Part shown: positions 23,184 through 31,697 of the stretch, piece after piece
How the letters are laid out: each line of letters starts with the position of its first letter
How positions within the stretch are numbered: position 1 is the stretch's first letter
Source of the DNA: Pseudomonadota bacterium
GTDB lineage: Bacteria; Myxococcota_A; UBA796; GCA-2862545
Length of the DNA stretch: 64,000 nt
Direction: 5' to 3'
Assembly: GCA_023954855.1 (NCBI GenBank)
Contig: JAGSGY010000008.1
Span: forward strand, 45,512 to 109,511
Notes under the pieces: generated by a model
Told to the model about the DNA's origin: nothing
What the model saw: the letters and a program-made list of their open reading frames with translations, nothing else
The model's database searches: none
Made by a program: the position numbers and the translations under genes

Positions 23184-25822
23184 CAGTGCGCCTCCGCCCA
23201 ACTCGCGCCGACACCAATGTCGACGACCAGGGGTACCTCGAGCTCTACGACGGTCTGCATGTGCTTGCGCACGAGTTCGACCACCGCATCAACCTCATCT
23301 GGGGGCGCTTCGAAGAGAAGCTCGTCGTGAATCTGAAGCAGCATCTTGGCCTTCAACCCCCTGGCGTTCAGCTCCTCCGCGATGGCCAGCATCGCGAGCT
23401 TGCAGATGTCGGCAGCAGAGCCTTGAATCGGCGTGTTTGCGGCCACCCGTTCTCCGTAGGCGCGCTGCGAGAAGCCGCTCACGGTGAGTTCGGGAATGAA
23501 GCGCTTTCGGCCAAGGTATGTGGTGACAAAGCCCGACTCGTGGGCGCGCACAATCATGGCGTCGCGCCAATCTCGGACCCCAGAGTAGCGCTCGAAGTAG
23601 CGCTCGATGAGCGCCGCAGCTTGCTTACGCGGCATGCCGAGACTCTGACCGAGGGCGGTCGCGCCCTGCCCGTAGATCGTGGCGAAGTTGACCGTCTTGC
23701 CCACGTTGCGTTGCTCGGGGCTCACGGCGTCCACATCGACGTCGTAGATGCGACTCGCCGTGCGGCGATGCACGTCGACGCCTTCTCGAAACGCGGCGCA
23801 CAGCTCCGGGTCTCGACTCATGTGGGCCAGGATCCGGAGCTCGATCTGACTCCAGTCCGCGCTGATGAGCCGCCAGCCATCGCGTGGAATGAAGGCCTCG
23901 CGGATTCGCCGCCCGTCGCCCGTGCGGATTGGGGTGCGCTGCAGATCTGGGTCAGTGGTGATCAGTCGGCCGGAAGCCCCCGTGGTCTGCATGAAGGTGC
24001 AGTGCACGCGACCCGTGTCCTCCCGAACAGCGGACACCAAGACCTCGGTGTAGGTGTTGATGAGCTTTGCCAGCGCACGCCATGCGAGGACCTTCCCAGC
24101 AATCGGATGGTTCGGCGCCAAGCGCTCCAGCACGTCCGAGGCCGTCGAGAAGCCCGTCTTCGTCTTCTTGATCACCGGCAGCCCAAGTTCATCGAAGAGC
24201 ACCGCGGAGAGCTGCTTGGTCGAGCCAATGTTGAAGGACCGACCCGCCAAGCCGTGAATCTCCTCCTCAACCTCGACCTTCCGACCGGCAAACTCCGCCT
24301 GGAGCTTCAGCAAGTGCCCTGCGTCGACCCGAATTCCCGCGACCTGCATGTCGGCGAGCACCTCGGCCAGAGGTAGGCCCAGCGTACCGAGGAGGTCCGT
24401 CGCGCCCTCGTCCTCGAGCTTCGTCCGCACCGGTTCCCACGCATCGAAGACCGCTTGCGCGAGCGTACAGCCGTACACCGCCACCCTCTCGGGGTCTGCC
24501 TCGGCCCAGGTCAGACGCTTCTTCCCCGAACCGAGAACCGCCTTTTCATCCGGCAAGACCCGACGAAGAAACGCCTTGGAGATCTGACCTAAGCGATGGG
24601 GAATGAGCTTGGTGGGGTCGATGAGAAAGCTCGCCAGCCCCGTGTCACCCACCACACCGCGCAGCTCGAAGCCGGCCCGCGTGAGGGCAGCCCGGGCGCT
24701 GCGGACGTCGTGAAACACCTTCGGGCGTTGCGCGTCCGCGAGGTGCTCGCGCAGGACCTCTTGCACATCCGGGGCCGCGTTCGCGCGGACATAGCGAGCC
24801 CGATCGCCCGCGCGAGCCACGGCGATGCCCGCGTACGAACCATTGGTGGCGTTCGGTTCGTCCCAGAGCACCTGTGCGGCCGTCGGACCGGCCTCGGCAA
24901 GAAACGCACGTAGCGAGGATGCATCGGACGCCTCCGACCAGTCCTTGGCCGAAGCATCTTTGGGAAGGTCTTGTTGAGCCGTCGCGCTCAACAACGAGTG
25001 GAACTCCAGCTCTCCGAACAACGCGTTCACGCGAGCCTCATCCACGGGAACGAGCAGGAGCTGCTCCACGGACCGCTCGAGCGGGACTGCGCATTCAATC
25101 GTGGCCAGCTCTTGAGACATGCGTGCCTGTGCCGCAAAGTTCTCGAGGTTCTCTCTACGCTTGCCACGCATCTCGGACACGGCCGCGAGCACGCCCTCGA
25201 GGTCCCCATACTTCTCGAGCAACGTCGCCGCGCCCTTCACCCCTACGCCGGGCACACCCGGAATGTTGTCGACTTTGTCTCCTACGAGAGCGAGGAAGTC
25301 CACGAACTGCCCTGGCCGAACCCCCCATTTCTTGCGAACGACCTCCTCGTCAAAGGTAATGTCGCGCATGGTGTCGATCATTCGGACGCCTTCGCCGATC
25401 AGCTGAGCGAAGTCCTTGTCGCCGGCAATGATCTGAACCTCGTGGCCGGCCGCGCGCGCTTGGGTCGTGAGCGTTCCAATGACGTCGTCCGCCTCGAAGC
25501 CGGGCACCGAAAGAAGCGGAAAGTCATGCGCCTCCACAACCTTGTGAATCCACGGAATCTGCAGCCGAAGGCTCGGATCCATCCGCGGACGCTGAGCTTT
25601 GTATGCCGGGTACTTCTCGTCGCGGAAAGTCGGCCCAGGCGCGTCGAAGACCACCGCGCCGTACTTTGGCCGCTTTCCTGCGAGGACCTTCCGGAACATC
25701 AGCGCAAAGCCGTAGATCGCATTCGTGGGGAGCCCCGCCGCCGTCGAGAAGTTCTGAGGGATCGCAAAGAACGCTCGGTAGATGAGCGAGCTGCCGTCGA
25801 CGAGCACGACGCGGTCTGCCAT
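23183..25822 (-). CDS. polA: DNA polymerase I, copy 1
   Basis: An 879-residue full-length Pol I. N-terminal 5' nuclease (about 1-290): VVLVDGSSLIYRAFFAI, GFEADDVIGTL, IIAGDKDFAQL and the DKVDNIPGVPGVGVKGA helix-hairpin-helix. The middle region aligns with the proofreading domain but lacks the DxE and second Asp, so proofreading is probably lost. Polymerase domain: motif A SADWSQIELRILAH, motif B RNVGKTVNFATIYGQG (Arg, Lys, Phe and Tyr of the O-helix kept), motif C QIHDELLFE. The frame runs open upstream, but ATG 25822 (GGAGG, five bases) is the real start. It is co-transcribed with the PolX gene. A second, divergent polA lies at 60069-62708. Confidence 0.97.
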   Translation of the reverse strand: MADRVVLVDGSSLIYRAFFAIPQNFSTAAGLPTNAIYGFALMFRKVLAGKRPKYGAVVFDAPGPTFRDEKYPAYKAQRPRMDPSLRLQIPWIHKVVEAHDFPLLSVPGFEADDVIGTLTTQARAAGHEVQIIAGDKDFAQLIGEGVRMIDTMRDITFDEEVVRKKWGVRPGQFVDFLALVGDKVDNIPGVPGVGVKGAATLLEKYGDLEGVLAAVSEMRGKRRENLENFAAQARMSQELATIECAVPLERSVEQLLLVPVDEARVNALFGELEFHSLLSATAQQDLPKDASAKDWSEASDASSLRAFLAEAGPTAAQVLWDEPNATNGSYAGIAVARAGDRARYVRANAAPDVQEVLREHLADAQRPKVFHDVRSARAALTRAGFELRGVVGDTGLASFLIDPTKLIPHRLGQISKAFLRRVLPDEKAVLGSGKKRLTWAEADPERVAVYGCTLAQAVFDAWEPVRTKLEDEGATDLLGTLGLPLAEVLADMQVAGIRVDAGHLLKLQAEFAGRKVEVEEEIHGLAGRSFNIGSTKQLSAVLFDELGLPVIKKTKTGFSTASDVLERLAPNHPIAGKVLAWRALAKLINTYTEVLVSAVREDTGRVHCTFMQTTGASGRLITTDPDLQRTPIRTGDGRRIREAFIPRDGWRLISADWSQIELRILAHMSRDPELCAAFREGVDVHRRTASRIYDVDVDAVSPEQRNVGKTVNFATIYGQGATALGQSLGMPRKQAAALIERYFERYSGVRDWRDAMIVRAHESGFVTTYLGRKRFIPELTVSGFSQRAYGERVAANTPIQGSAADICKLAMLAIAEELNARGLKAKMLLQIHDELLFEAPPDEVDAVVELVRKHMQTVVELEVPLVVDIGVGASWAEAH

Positions 25823-25904
25823 GGGGCCTCCGGCACAGAGACTACTCAACGAGAGTCTCCCCACAAGCACATCGTCCGCGCTAGGCTCTGTCAGCGGAGG
25901 TTCG

Positions 25905-27017
25905 ATGCGCTCGCTCACTGCTCTTTCTGTTGCAGCTCTTCTGTTCTCGTCCGGATGCACGGACTTCAACGAGGAGTCGCAGAAACTCACGGTGCCCGAC
26001 GCCCGCGCGGACCTCGCGACGCACACCGGTTTTGTCTCGCGGCTTTCCGACATCGATGGGGACACCCTGCCCGACCTCGTGATGTTCGAGGCCCATGTCA
26101 GCGAGATCCGGGTAGCCGCCGGAACCGACACAGGCAGCTTTCAGAGTGAGCGGGTCCTCGCGCTCCCGGACGACGTGTTGTTCCTCAGGGATGCCTTCGC
26201 GTGGGATGCCCTGAGAGACATCGACGGCGATGGGATCACCGACATCCTGACTGCCGAGAGCTCAGGCGACACCCTCGACTTCACTCTGTACCGCGGCCAT
26301 GGCGATGGCTTTGGCGAGGCCACCGACTGGGGAACCCTCCCGAAGGGCGGAGAGCTCGGCGATATCGATGGAGACGGCGTCATCGACTGGATCCAGCGGG
26401 GCGAGGTCCTCGAAGGCGCCTACTCAGCCAACGGAGATCCGGACGGTTGGTATTGGGACGCCTACCTCGGTGGTGCCACTCGCTTCGCAGACACCGCTAC
26501 CCGTTGGGACGTGCCCGCACAGTTCACCCTGCCCGTCGGCGACTGGGACGGGGACGGCTACAGAGACGCACTCGCCTGGGACGGAGAAGACGACGCGCCG
26601 TATCTACCCGTGCTTCGCGAGGACGGGACGACCTCCATCGATCTGTTCCGCGGCACGGGCAGTGGCTTTGCCTCTACCGCCACAAAGTGGTCTGCCCCAA
26701 GCGACCTATCGATGCAGGTCGGCACCTACTACCGCATGCTTGACGTGACCTGTGATGGGCAGCTCGACCTCGTTCGCCGGCTCGATCGTGAGGGGTCTTG
26801 GATTCCAGGCATGCAGTTCCACACGAACACCGGAACCGGCTTCTCCGCCGCTCGGAAGCTCACGCTGCCGATGCCAGAGGGCGAAGGCAGCTACCGGCCT
26901 CGACTCGTCGACCTCACCGGTGACGGCTGTCGGGACCTCGTCTACACCTCGGAGACCGGAGACGGAGTCTTCGGGGGCTCGGACGACCCGCACTGGCTCC
27001 TCTTCGAGGCGCTCTAG
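25905..27017 (+). CDS. FG-GAP/VCBS repeat lipoprotein
   Basis: A 370-residue predicted lipoprotein. Signal peptide MRSLTALSVAALLFSSGC ends in a lipobox. The rest is made of FG-GAP units with calcium-loop cores: SDIDGDTLPDLV, RDIDGDGITDIL, DIDGDGVIDWI, GDWDGDGYRDAL and DLTGDGCRDLV. They suggest a propeller displayed at the cell surface or periplasm. ATG 25905 has GGAGG five bases upstream; a TAGGCT hexamer at 25882 may be a -10 box. It diverges from polA copy 1 and its end overlaps the convergent kinase gene. Confidence 0.82.
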   Translation: MRSLTALSVAALLFSSGCTDFNEESQKLTVPDARADLATHTGFVSRLSDIDGDTLPDLVMFEAHVSEIRVAAGTDTGSFQSERVLALPDDVLFLRDAFAWDALRDIDGDGITDILTAESSGDTLDFTLYRGHGDGFGEATDWGTLPKGGELGDIDGDGVIDWIQRGEVLEGAYSANGDPDGWYWDAYLGGATRFADTATRWDVPAQFTLPVGDWDGDGYRDALAWDGEDDAPYLPVLREDGTTSIDLFRGTGSGFASTATKWSAPSDLSMQVGTYYRMLDVTCDGQLDLVRRLDREGSWIPGMQFHTNTGTGFSAARKLTLPMPEGEGSYRPRLVDLTGDGCRDLVYTSETGDGVFGGSDDPHWLLFEAL

Positions 27018-28753
27018 CGAACCGAGACAGTGTGAGGCGCGCTTCGTGACCCATCGGCCGCATCGCCCGCAGTGATGTAGTACTGCAGGCCCCCCGCAAA
27101 GCTCGAATCGATCGGCACCTGCACTCGATGGGACCCGAAGACGACCGGCATCAGCTTGCTCTTCCACGAGCCGCCAACCGCCCTGAAGTGCAGCGTGGCC
27201 ACTGCACCCCCGGCGTCGCATACCTTGGCCGAGAAGGTGGCCTGTGCACCAATGGCGACCCCGTTTGGGGGGGTGGTCTGCACGCAGCCCGGAGGAATCG
27301 CTGAGGTCGGTGCGACGACTGCGACCGGCGCCGGCACGACCACCGGTACTGGCACCACTACTGGTACGACCGTTGGCGCGGGCTTGGGTGCAGCGACCGT
27401 GACGACGACTGGAGCGGGAGCGGGAGCGGGACGCACCGGACGAGGAGAAGGTGCCGGGCGCGGAGCAGGCTTCGGGGCGACGGAGGGCTGAGCGGGTGGC
27501 GGGGCCGGCGCCGCGACGGGGATTGGAGTGGGGGCGACGACGGGCTCCACCACCATAGGCTGCGGTTCGATAGTGTCCTGCGCAACCTCAGCCACGGGCG
27601 TTGAGGGCTCCGGGGCCCCTGTTGAAGAAGCGCTTCGGAGCAGCAGACCGCCCCCGATGACTAGAACGAGACCCGCCGTGCCTAGAAAGGCGAGCGCCCC
27701 AAGCATCAGTGGGACCCGACTTGATCCGCCCTTCCGGCGGTCCGCTTCGGGGAACGTGTGGTCGAGCAGCTCTGGCGCGAGTGTCGCCTCGACGGGACGA
27801 GCCGGCACCGCCGTCGAAGAGGTCTTTGTTGTCGCCGGAGCAATGGTGACGCCGATCCCGCCCGCTCCTGCCGCAACGTTGAAGGCCTCTGGACTCGGTG
27901 CGGGCGGCTCAGGGGCTGCAGGGCGAGCGAGTGGAGCGACCCCCTGGGGCATGGGCAGCTTGTCCCGCACCTCGCGAAGCGCCGCCGCGAACTCTTCGAC
28001 CGTCTGGTATCGATCCTCGGCCATGTACTCCGTGGACTGCATGACCAGCTCGCGCAAGACCTCTGGGATGGGGTCGAGCATCGACGGGTCTTGAAAGGAC
28101 ACGAAGAGGTCGGGTGGCGCGCCATTAGCGATGAGGGCGAACAAGGTCGCGCCGAGGGCGTAGACATCTGCCCGGCCGTCGACGCTCTTCGCATCCACCT
28201 TCTGCTCGGGGGCCATGTACCCGTGCGTTCCCATGATGGCGCCGGTCTGCGTGACTGACCGGCCTGGGTCGGCGGCACGAGCGATACCAAAGTCGGTAAC
28301 CTTGCAGAGGCCATCGCTGTCGAGCAGGACGTTGTGCGGCTTCAGGTCGCGGTGCACCACCCCTCGACTGTGGGCGTACGCGACCCCGGCACAGACTTCG
28401 AGCATCGCCTCGACAGCCATTCGAGGTGGCATCTTGCCGTGGTCGTCGAGCCAGTCGACAAGCGCCCCACCGGTGAGCATCTCCATCACGATGAACAGAC
28501 TGTCGCCATCGCGGTCGACGTCGTAGATCCGCACGATGTGGCGGTGTTCTAGCACCGCCATGGTCCGCGCTTCGGTCTCGAACCGCTTTCGCAGCGACTC
28601 CCGACGGGCCATCTCCGGGAGAAGAAGCTTGATGGCCCGCCACACCCCAAGGCGCTGGTCGTAGGCGCGGTACACCGTGGCCATGCCTCCCTCGCCCAGT
28701 CCATCGACGAGGAGGTAGCGCCCGTCCTTGAGTGTGCGTGGGTGGTCCGTCAT
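27014..28753 (-). CDS. Membrane-anchored Ser/Thr protein kinase
   Basis: A 579-residue protein. The kinase domain (about 10-275) is complete: GEGGMATVYRA, AIKLLL with the ATP lysine, HRDLKPHN catalytic loop, VTDFGIAR, and a GTHGYMAPEQ activation segment. Then follow a disordered linker, one membrane helix (MLGALAFLGTAGLVLVIGGG), a long Pro/Ala/Val-rich spacer and a C-terminal extracytoplasmic domain of about 95 residues (starting PPGCVQTTPPNGVAIGAQAT) with two cysteines, possibly an Ig-like sensor. ATG 28753 overlaps the stop of the PssE-like gene (ATGA), so it is the last gene of the glycosyltransferase operon. Confidence 0.92.
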   Translation of the reverse strand: MTDHPRTLKDGRYLLVDGLGEGGMATVYRAYDQRLGVWRAIKLLLPEMARRESLRKRFETEARTMAVLEHRHIVRIYDVDRDGDSLFIVMEMLTGGALVDWLDDHGKMPPRMAVEAMLEVCAGVAYAHSRGVVHRDLKPHNVLLDSDGLCKVTDFGIARAADPGRSVTQTGAIMGTHGYMAPEQKVDAKSVDGRADVYALGATLFALIANGAPPDLFVSFQDPSMLDPIPEVLRELVMQSTEYMAEDRYQTVEEFAAALREVRDKLPMPQGVAPLARPAAPEPPAPSPEAFNVAAGAGGIGVTIAPATTKTSSTAVPARPVEATLAPELLDHTFPEADRRKGGSSRVPLMLGALAFLGTAGLVLVIGGGLLLRSASSTGAPEPSTPVAEVAQDTIEPQPMVVEPVVAPTPIPVAAPAPPPAQPSVAPKPAPRPAPSPRPVRPAPAPAPVVVTVAAPKPAPTVVPVVVPVPVVVPAPVAVVAPTSAIPPGCVQTTPPNGVAIGAQATFSAKVCDAGGAVATLHFRAVGGSWKSKLMPVVFGSHRVQVPIDSSFAGGLQYYITAGDAADGSRSAPHTVSVR

Positions 28754-29271
28754 CGCCCAATCATCCTGCGCAGCCGGTCTGTAAACCTAGCACGCCGCCC
28801 GCGAGCCACTCTCTCAATCACGGCCCCTACGCTCCGAACGACCGCGGAGTCCACGGTGACCGGATCACAGCGATGGTCCTCGGCCCGCCAGGTCCGCACC
28901 GTCTCGACCAGTCCATCGAGGTCGTGGACGATGACAGCGCGATCGGCCACGAACTCGGCGAAACGGACCTGGTGGTCATCTACATGCTCACCCAGCTCCG
29001 GCCTTCGTGGAGTGAGGACCGGACGCTTGCCCACCGAGAGCGCATCGAAGAGGACTCCCGGGCTGGCCTGCCCCACCACCACGCGTGCCTCGCGATACGC
29101 TGCGGCGAGCCGGTCGGCCGGGAGACTCTCAAACGTGGAAGCTCCGGGGACCTCGACGCGCGAGCTGCCGCGCTGAACGACGAGTTCCTCTCCATCGAGC
29201 GCGAGTGTCGCCGCGGAGCGGATCAGCCGGTCAAACGGAAGCTCGTGCAAGCCGGCAATGACGAGAATCAT
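28750..29271 (-). CDS. PssE/Alg13-like glycosyltransferase subunit
   Basis: A 173-residue protein that resembles the C-terminal (donor-binding) half of GT28/MurG-type glycosyltransferases, found as a separate subunit in Alg13 and PssE. Seen: MILVIAGLHELPFDRLI at the N-terminus, then EARVVVGQASPGVLFDALSVGKRPVLTPRR, a donor-binding pattern, and ELGEHVDDHQ. Coupled by ATGA to the upstream PssD/Alg14-like gene and by ATGA to the downstream kinase. The pair presumably forms one membrane-associated transferase. Confidence 0.72.
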   Translation of the reverse strand: MILVIAGLHELPFDRLIRSAATLALDGEELVVQRGSSRVEVPGASTFESLPADRLAAAYREARVVVGQASPGVLFDALSVGKRPVLTPRRPELGEHVDDHQVRFAEFVADRAVIVHDLDGLVETVRTWRAEDHRCDPVTVDSAVVRSVGAVIERVARGRRARFTDRLRRMIGR

Positions 29272-29717
29272 CGGAGCGCTCCGACCAGGGTCGAGCCCGG
29301 GTAGAAGACCTGCTGCTGCGGCCACTGAACGAGCACTTCGGTGGCCAGCGGCGCGACCAGACGTCCCGTGAGGGTTGGCGAGTGCACACGGTCATAGACC
29401 TCGATGAACACCGTGGGAATACCCATCGCTCGTGCGGCGACGAAGAACGGGACGGCAATGCCCGCACCCGCAGACACCAACACGTCGGGTCGCTCGCGCG
29501 CGAGGATTGCGGGCGCAGCCACCAGCTCGGACACGGTGCCGCGAACCGACCGACTCGGATGGTTGTTGAGCATGTGAAGCCGCTCACCCTCGAGGCGGTC
29601 ACGGACATCTGGGCGGTCGGGAGCCACCCAGAACCGGTCGTGTTCCTCCCACCAGGCGCGCAGCCAGAGCAGATGCCCGAGGTGCCCCCCGTGCGACGTG
29701 ACGAAGCCCACCCTCAC
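29268..29717 (-). CDS. PssD/Alg14-like glycosyltransferase subunit
   Basis: A 149-residue protein resembling the Alg14/PssD subunit, the membrane-recruiting, acceptor-binding half of split GT28 enzymes. VRVGFVTSHGGHLGHLLWLR has the family's glycine-rich GGHL loop; DRFWVAPDRPD, ERPDVLVSAGAGIAVPFFVA and GIPTVFIEVYDRVHSPTLTG fit known positions, including the Glu-Arg end segment. GTG 29717 overlaps the stop of the GT4 gene (GTGA), and its stop overlaps the next ATG. Specificity is probably a nucleotide-sugar to polyprenyl-linked acceptor. Confidence 0.75.
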   Translation of the reverse strand: MRVGFVTSHGGHLGHLLWLRAWWEEHDRFWVAPDRPDVRDRLEGERLHMLNNHPSRSVRGTVSELVAAPAILARERPDVLVSAGAGIAVPFFVAARAMGIPTVFIEVYDRVHSPTLTGRLVAPLATEVLVQWPQQQVFYPGSTLVGALR

Positions 29718-30808
29718 CGCGTCTCCAGCAGTGCCATGTAGGCACGCTCGTATTCTTGAACGCGGTGGCTCCATCCGTGCCTAGCGGCGGAAGCGCGTGC
29801 CGCATGTGAGACCGACGAGTGGTCGAGGCCGCAGAGTGCAGCGAGTGCCTTTGGCCCCTCGGAGGCGCAGAAGTCCACCACGTATCCATCCTCGCCGGTC
29901 GTCACGAGTTCGGCGAAGGCAGGAATCGGCGAAACCACCACCGGCACGCCAGCCGCCATGGCCTCGACGGCCGCCACTCCGAAGCCCTCATACCGGGAGG
30001 GAAAGAGCGCTAGCTCACACCTGGAGAAGAACTCGTCGTACGCCTGATTGTCGACCTGCCCCACCACATTGACCCGGCCGCCCAGCCCCAGACGGCTCGC
30101 GGCGTCGGCAATCGCCCTCGCCACGTTTGCATCGCGCACGGGTCCAACAATGTCGATCTCGACGCGGTTGGTTCCGGGGGTCTTGGCCATCAACTCCAAG
30201 AGATCGAGGATGCCCTTGTGCGCCTCGACACGACCGGGAACGAGCCAGCGTCCCACCTGTGGGCGGCGGGAGATCGCCGCGTAGCGCTCTACGTCGACGC
30301 CATCTTGAACGAGGGTTCCACCCACCCCAGCAGCCGCGAACTGGCTTCGGTCGCTCTCGGACGTGAACCAGACGGCATCGGCCAGAGACAGAGTCCGCCG
30401 AGTGAGCGTCCGCAGCCAGATCTGTTTGAGCCAGCGAAGGCTCGTCGTGTGGAAGAACCCACCGTGAGTCGAGACCCCGACCTTCGCCTTGTGTCGCTTT
30501 CGGCCGCGCACCAGCGTGTCCGCGAGCCCATCAATCCCATGGACATGCACGATATCGAAGCCCGCTACAGCATCTACAAGTCCGTGCGCTGTGGGATAGC
30601 GGCGAGGCCCCTTGCGACGCAGCCGACGGTACGGCACACCGGCGATCGTCTCGTCGATGAGCGGAGTGGCGTCATCCAACGCTTGGTCGAGGGTGAAGAC
30701 CGTGACCTCGTGCCCCTTCGACGCCAGGGCACTCGACAGTCCGCCGACCACGGTCTCCATTCCGCCGATGTGCGGCCAGCCGATTCTGCAGACCTGCGCG
30801 ATTCGCAT
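29714..30808 (-). CDS. GT4 family glycosyltransferase
   Basis: A 364-residue GT-B glycosyltransferase. MRIAQVCRIGWPHIGGMETV is a typical GT4 start with the GGME loop; the second Rossmann half has RWLVPGRVEAHKGILDLLEL and the donor-site motif YEGFGVAAVEAMAAGVPVVV (Ex7E-type). An in-frame GTG lies two codons upstream of the ATG at 30808, but the ATG matches the family's N-terminus. It sits seven bases after the exonuclease-WYL gene and is coupled to pssD-like and pssE-like genes. Probably part of cell-surface polysaccharide assembly. Confidence 0.87.
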   Translation of the reverse strand: MRIAQVCRIGWPHIGGMETVVGGLSSALASKGHEVTVFTLDQALDDATPLIDETIAGVPYRRLRRKGPRRYPTAHGLVDAVAGFDIVHVHGIDGLADTLVRGRKRHKAKVGVSTHGGFFHTTSLRWLKQIWLRTLTRRTLSLADAVWFTSESDRSQFAAAGVGGTLVQDGVDVERYAAISRRPQVGRWLVPGRVEAHKGILDLLELMAKTPGTNRVEIDIVGPVRDANVARAIADAASRLGLGGRVNVVGQVDNQAYDEFFSRCELALFPSRYEGFGVAAVEAMAAGVPVVVSPIPAFAELVTTGEDGYVVDFCASEGPKALAALCGLDHSSVSHAARASAARHGWSHRVQEYERAYMALLETR

Positions 30809-30815
30809 GCTCACT

Positions 30816-31667
30816 TCAGATCCGTGCCTTGAAGTCCGGGATCCGGTAGTTCCGGTCGCCGGCGGACACGGAGAGCATGCGGTCCAGGCGAAACACCCGT
30901 TCCCCTTCCCGCATGAAGCACCAGCCCTGCACGTAGGGCAACTTGAGGAGCCACACCGCGATCTCGCGCCGCAGCGTGCCCGAGGTGGGCTCTGAGGTCG
31001 ACTGGTAGTCGATCATCAGCGATGTCTTCCGACGCCAGGCCTCACGCAGCATGCGCGCCTGACGGAGGCGAAGAGGAGAGTTTGGCGCCAGGGCTCCGAT
31101 GAGGCCGTTGAGTTCGCCGACGGTCACGCCCCCCGTAGGATCGAGCACTGAGAGCATGCCGAGCAGGACGCCGTGGGTCGCCGTCGCATCCGCCATCGCC
31201 CGGTGATGACCGACCAGCTCAACGTGAAAGGCCTCTGCGAGCGCTGCGAGGTTGTTGCGCCGAAACGCGAACAGCCGCCTAGCCATGGCCAGCGTGTCGA
31301 TCGACGTCGGCGGCGACAAGGCAATGCCGACACGGTCCAGATCGCGGTGCAGGTACCCGATGTCGAAGGGTGCATTGTGTGCGACCAGGACGGCACCCTC
31401 GAGGCGCTCGACGATTTCTTCGGCCACGTCCTCGAGCCGGGGCGCATCGGTCAGCATGCCGTCGGTGATGCCGCAGACCTTCACAGCCCCCGGAGACATG
31501 CGCACGGTTGGCCGCACTAGAGTGGACCACGTCGATAGCACCTCGTCACCGCGCACCCGCACGATGGCGACCTCGCAGATCTGATCCTTGCGAGGGTTCA
31601 GGCCGGTCATCTCGAGGTCGACGACCACGAGCTCGACATCGCGTATGGCCTGGTCCACGAGCGTGAT
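30816..31667 (-). CDS. DnaQ-like DEDDh 3'-5' exonuclease fused to WYL domain
   Basis: A protein of about 283 residues. The N-terminal DEDDh exonuclease (to about 180) has exo I VVDLEMTG (DxE), exo II LVAHNAPFDIGYL and exo III GHHRAMADA, so the site looks complete. The C-terminal part (about 195-283) is a WYL domain: TSLMIDYQSTSEPTSGTLRR, EIAVWLLKLPYVQGWC, then RVFRLDRMLSV. WYL domains bind ligands or nucleic acid and usually sit in transcription regulators. Start uncertain: TTG 31673 touches its Shine-Dalgarno, whereas ATC 31667 is six bases from AGGGAG. It precedes the GT4 gene by seven bases. Confidence 0.85.
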   Translation of the reverse strand: MTLVDQAIRDVELVVVDLEMTGLNPRKDQICEVAIVRVRGDEVLSTWSTLVRPTVRMSPGAVKVCGITDGMLTDAPRLEDVAEEIVERLEGAVLVAHNAPFDIGYLHRDLDRVGIALSPPTSIDTLAMARRLFAFRRNNLAALAEAFHVELVGHHRAMADATATHGVLLGMLSVLDPTGGVTVGELNGLIGALAPNSPLRLRQARMLREAWRRKTSLMIDYQSTSEPTSGTLRREIAVWLLKLPYVQGWCFMREGERVFRLDRMLSVSAGDRNYRIPDFKARI

Positions 31668-31673
31668 GTGCAA

Positions 31674-31679
31674 CTCCCT
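31674..31679 (-). promoter_or_regulatory. AGGGAG Shine-Dalgarno preceding an AUC codon
   Basis: On the minus strand AGGGAG is directly followed by TTG and, six bases on, by ATC at 31667. Zero spacing makes TTG unlikely to start; ATC fits the spacing used elsewhere in the window. Confidence 0.35.
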
Positions 31680-31697
31680 AGCTTGGGTCTAGACCTA

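Noticed and set aside
25823..26131. N-terminal extension of polA copy 1 to 26131
   Set aside because: Would overlap the divergent lipoprotein gene; Pol I proteins start at the ADRVVLVDGSS-like segment, and ATG 25822 has GGAGG.
23108..26149. Long plus-strand ORFs (422 and 392 residues) opposite polA copy 1
   Set aside because: Antisense shadows of a conserved gene in GC-rich DNA; no recognisable motif.
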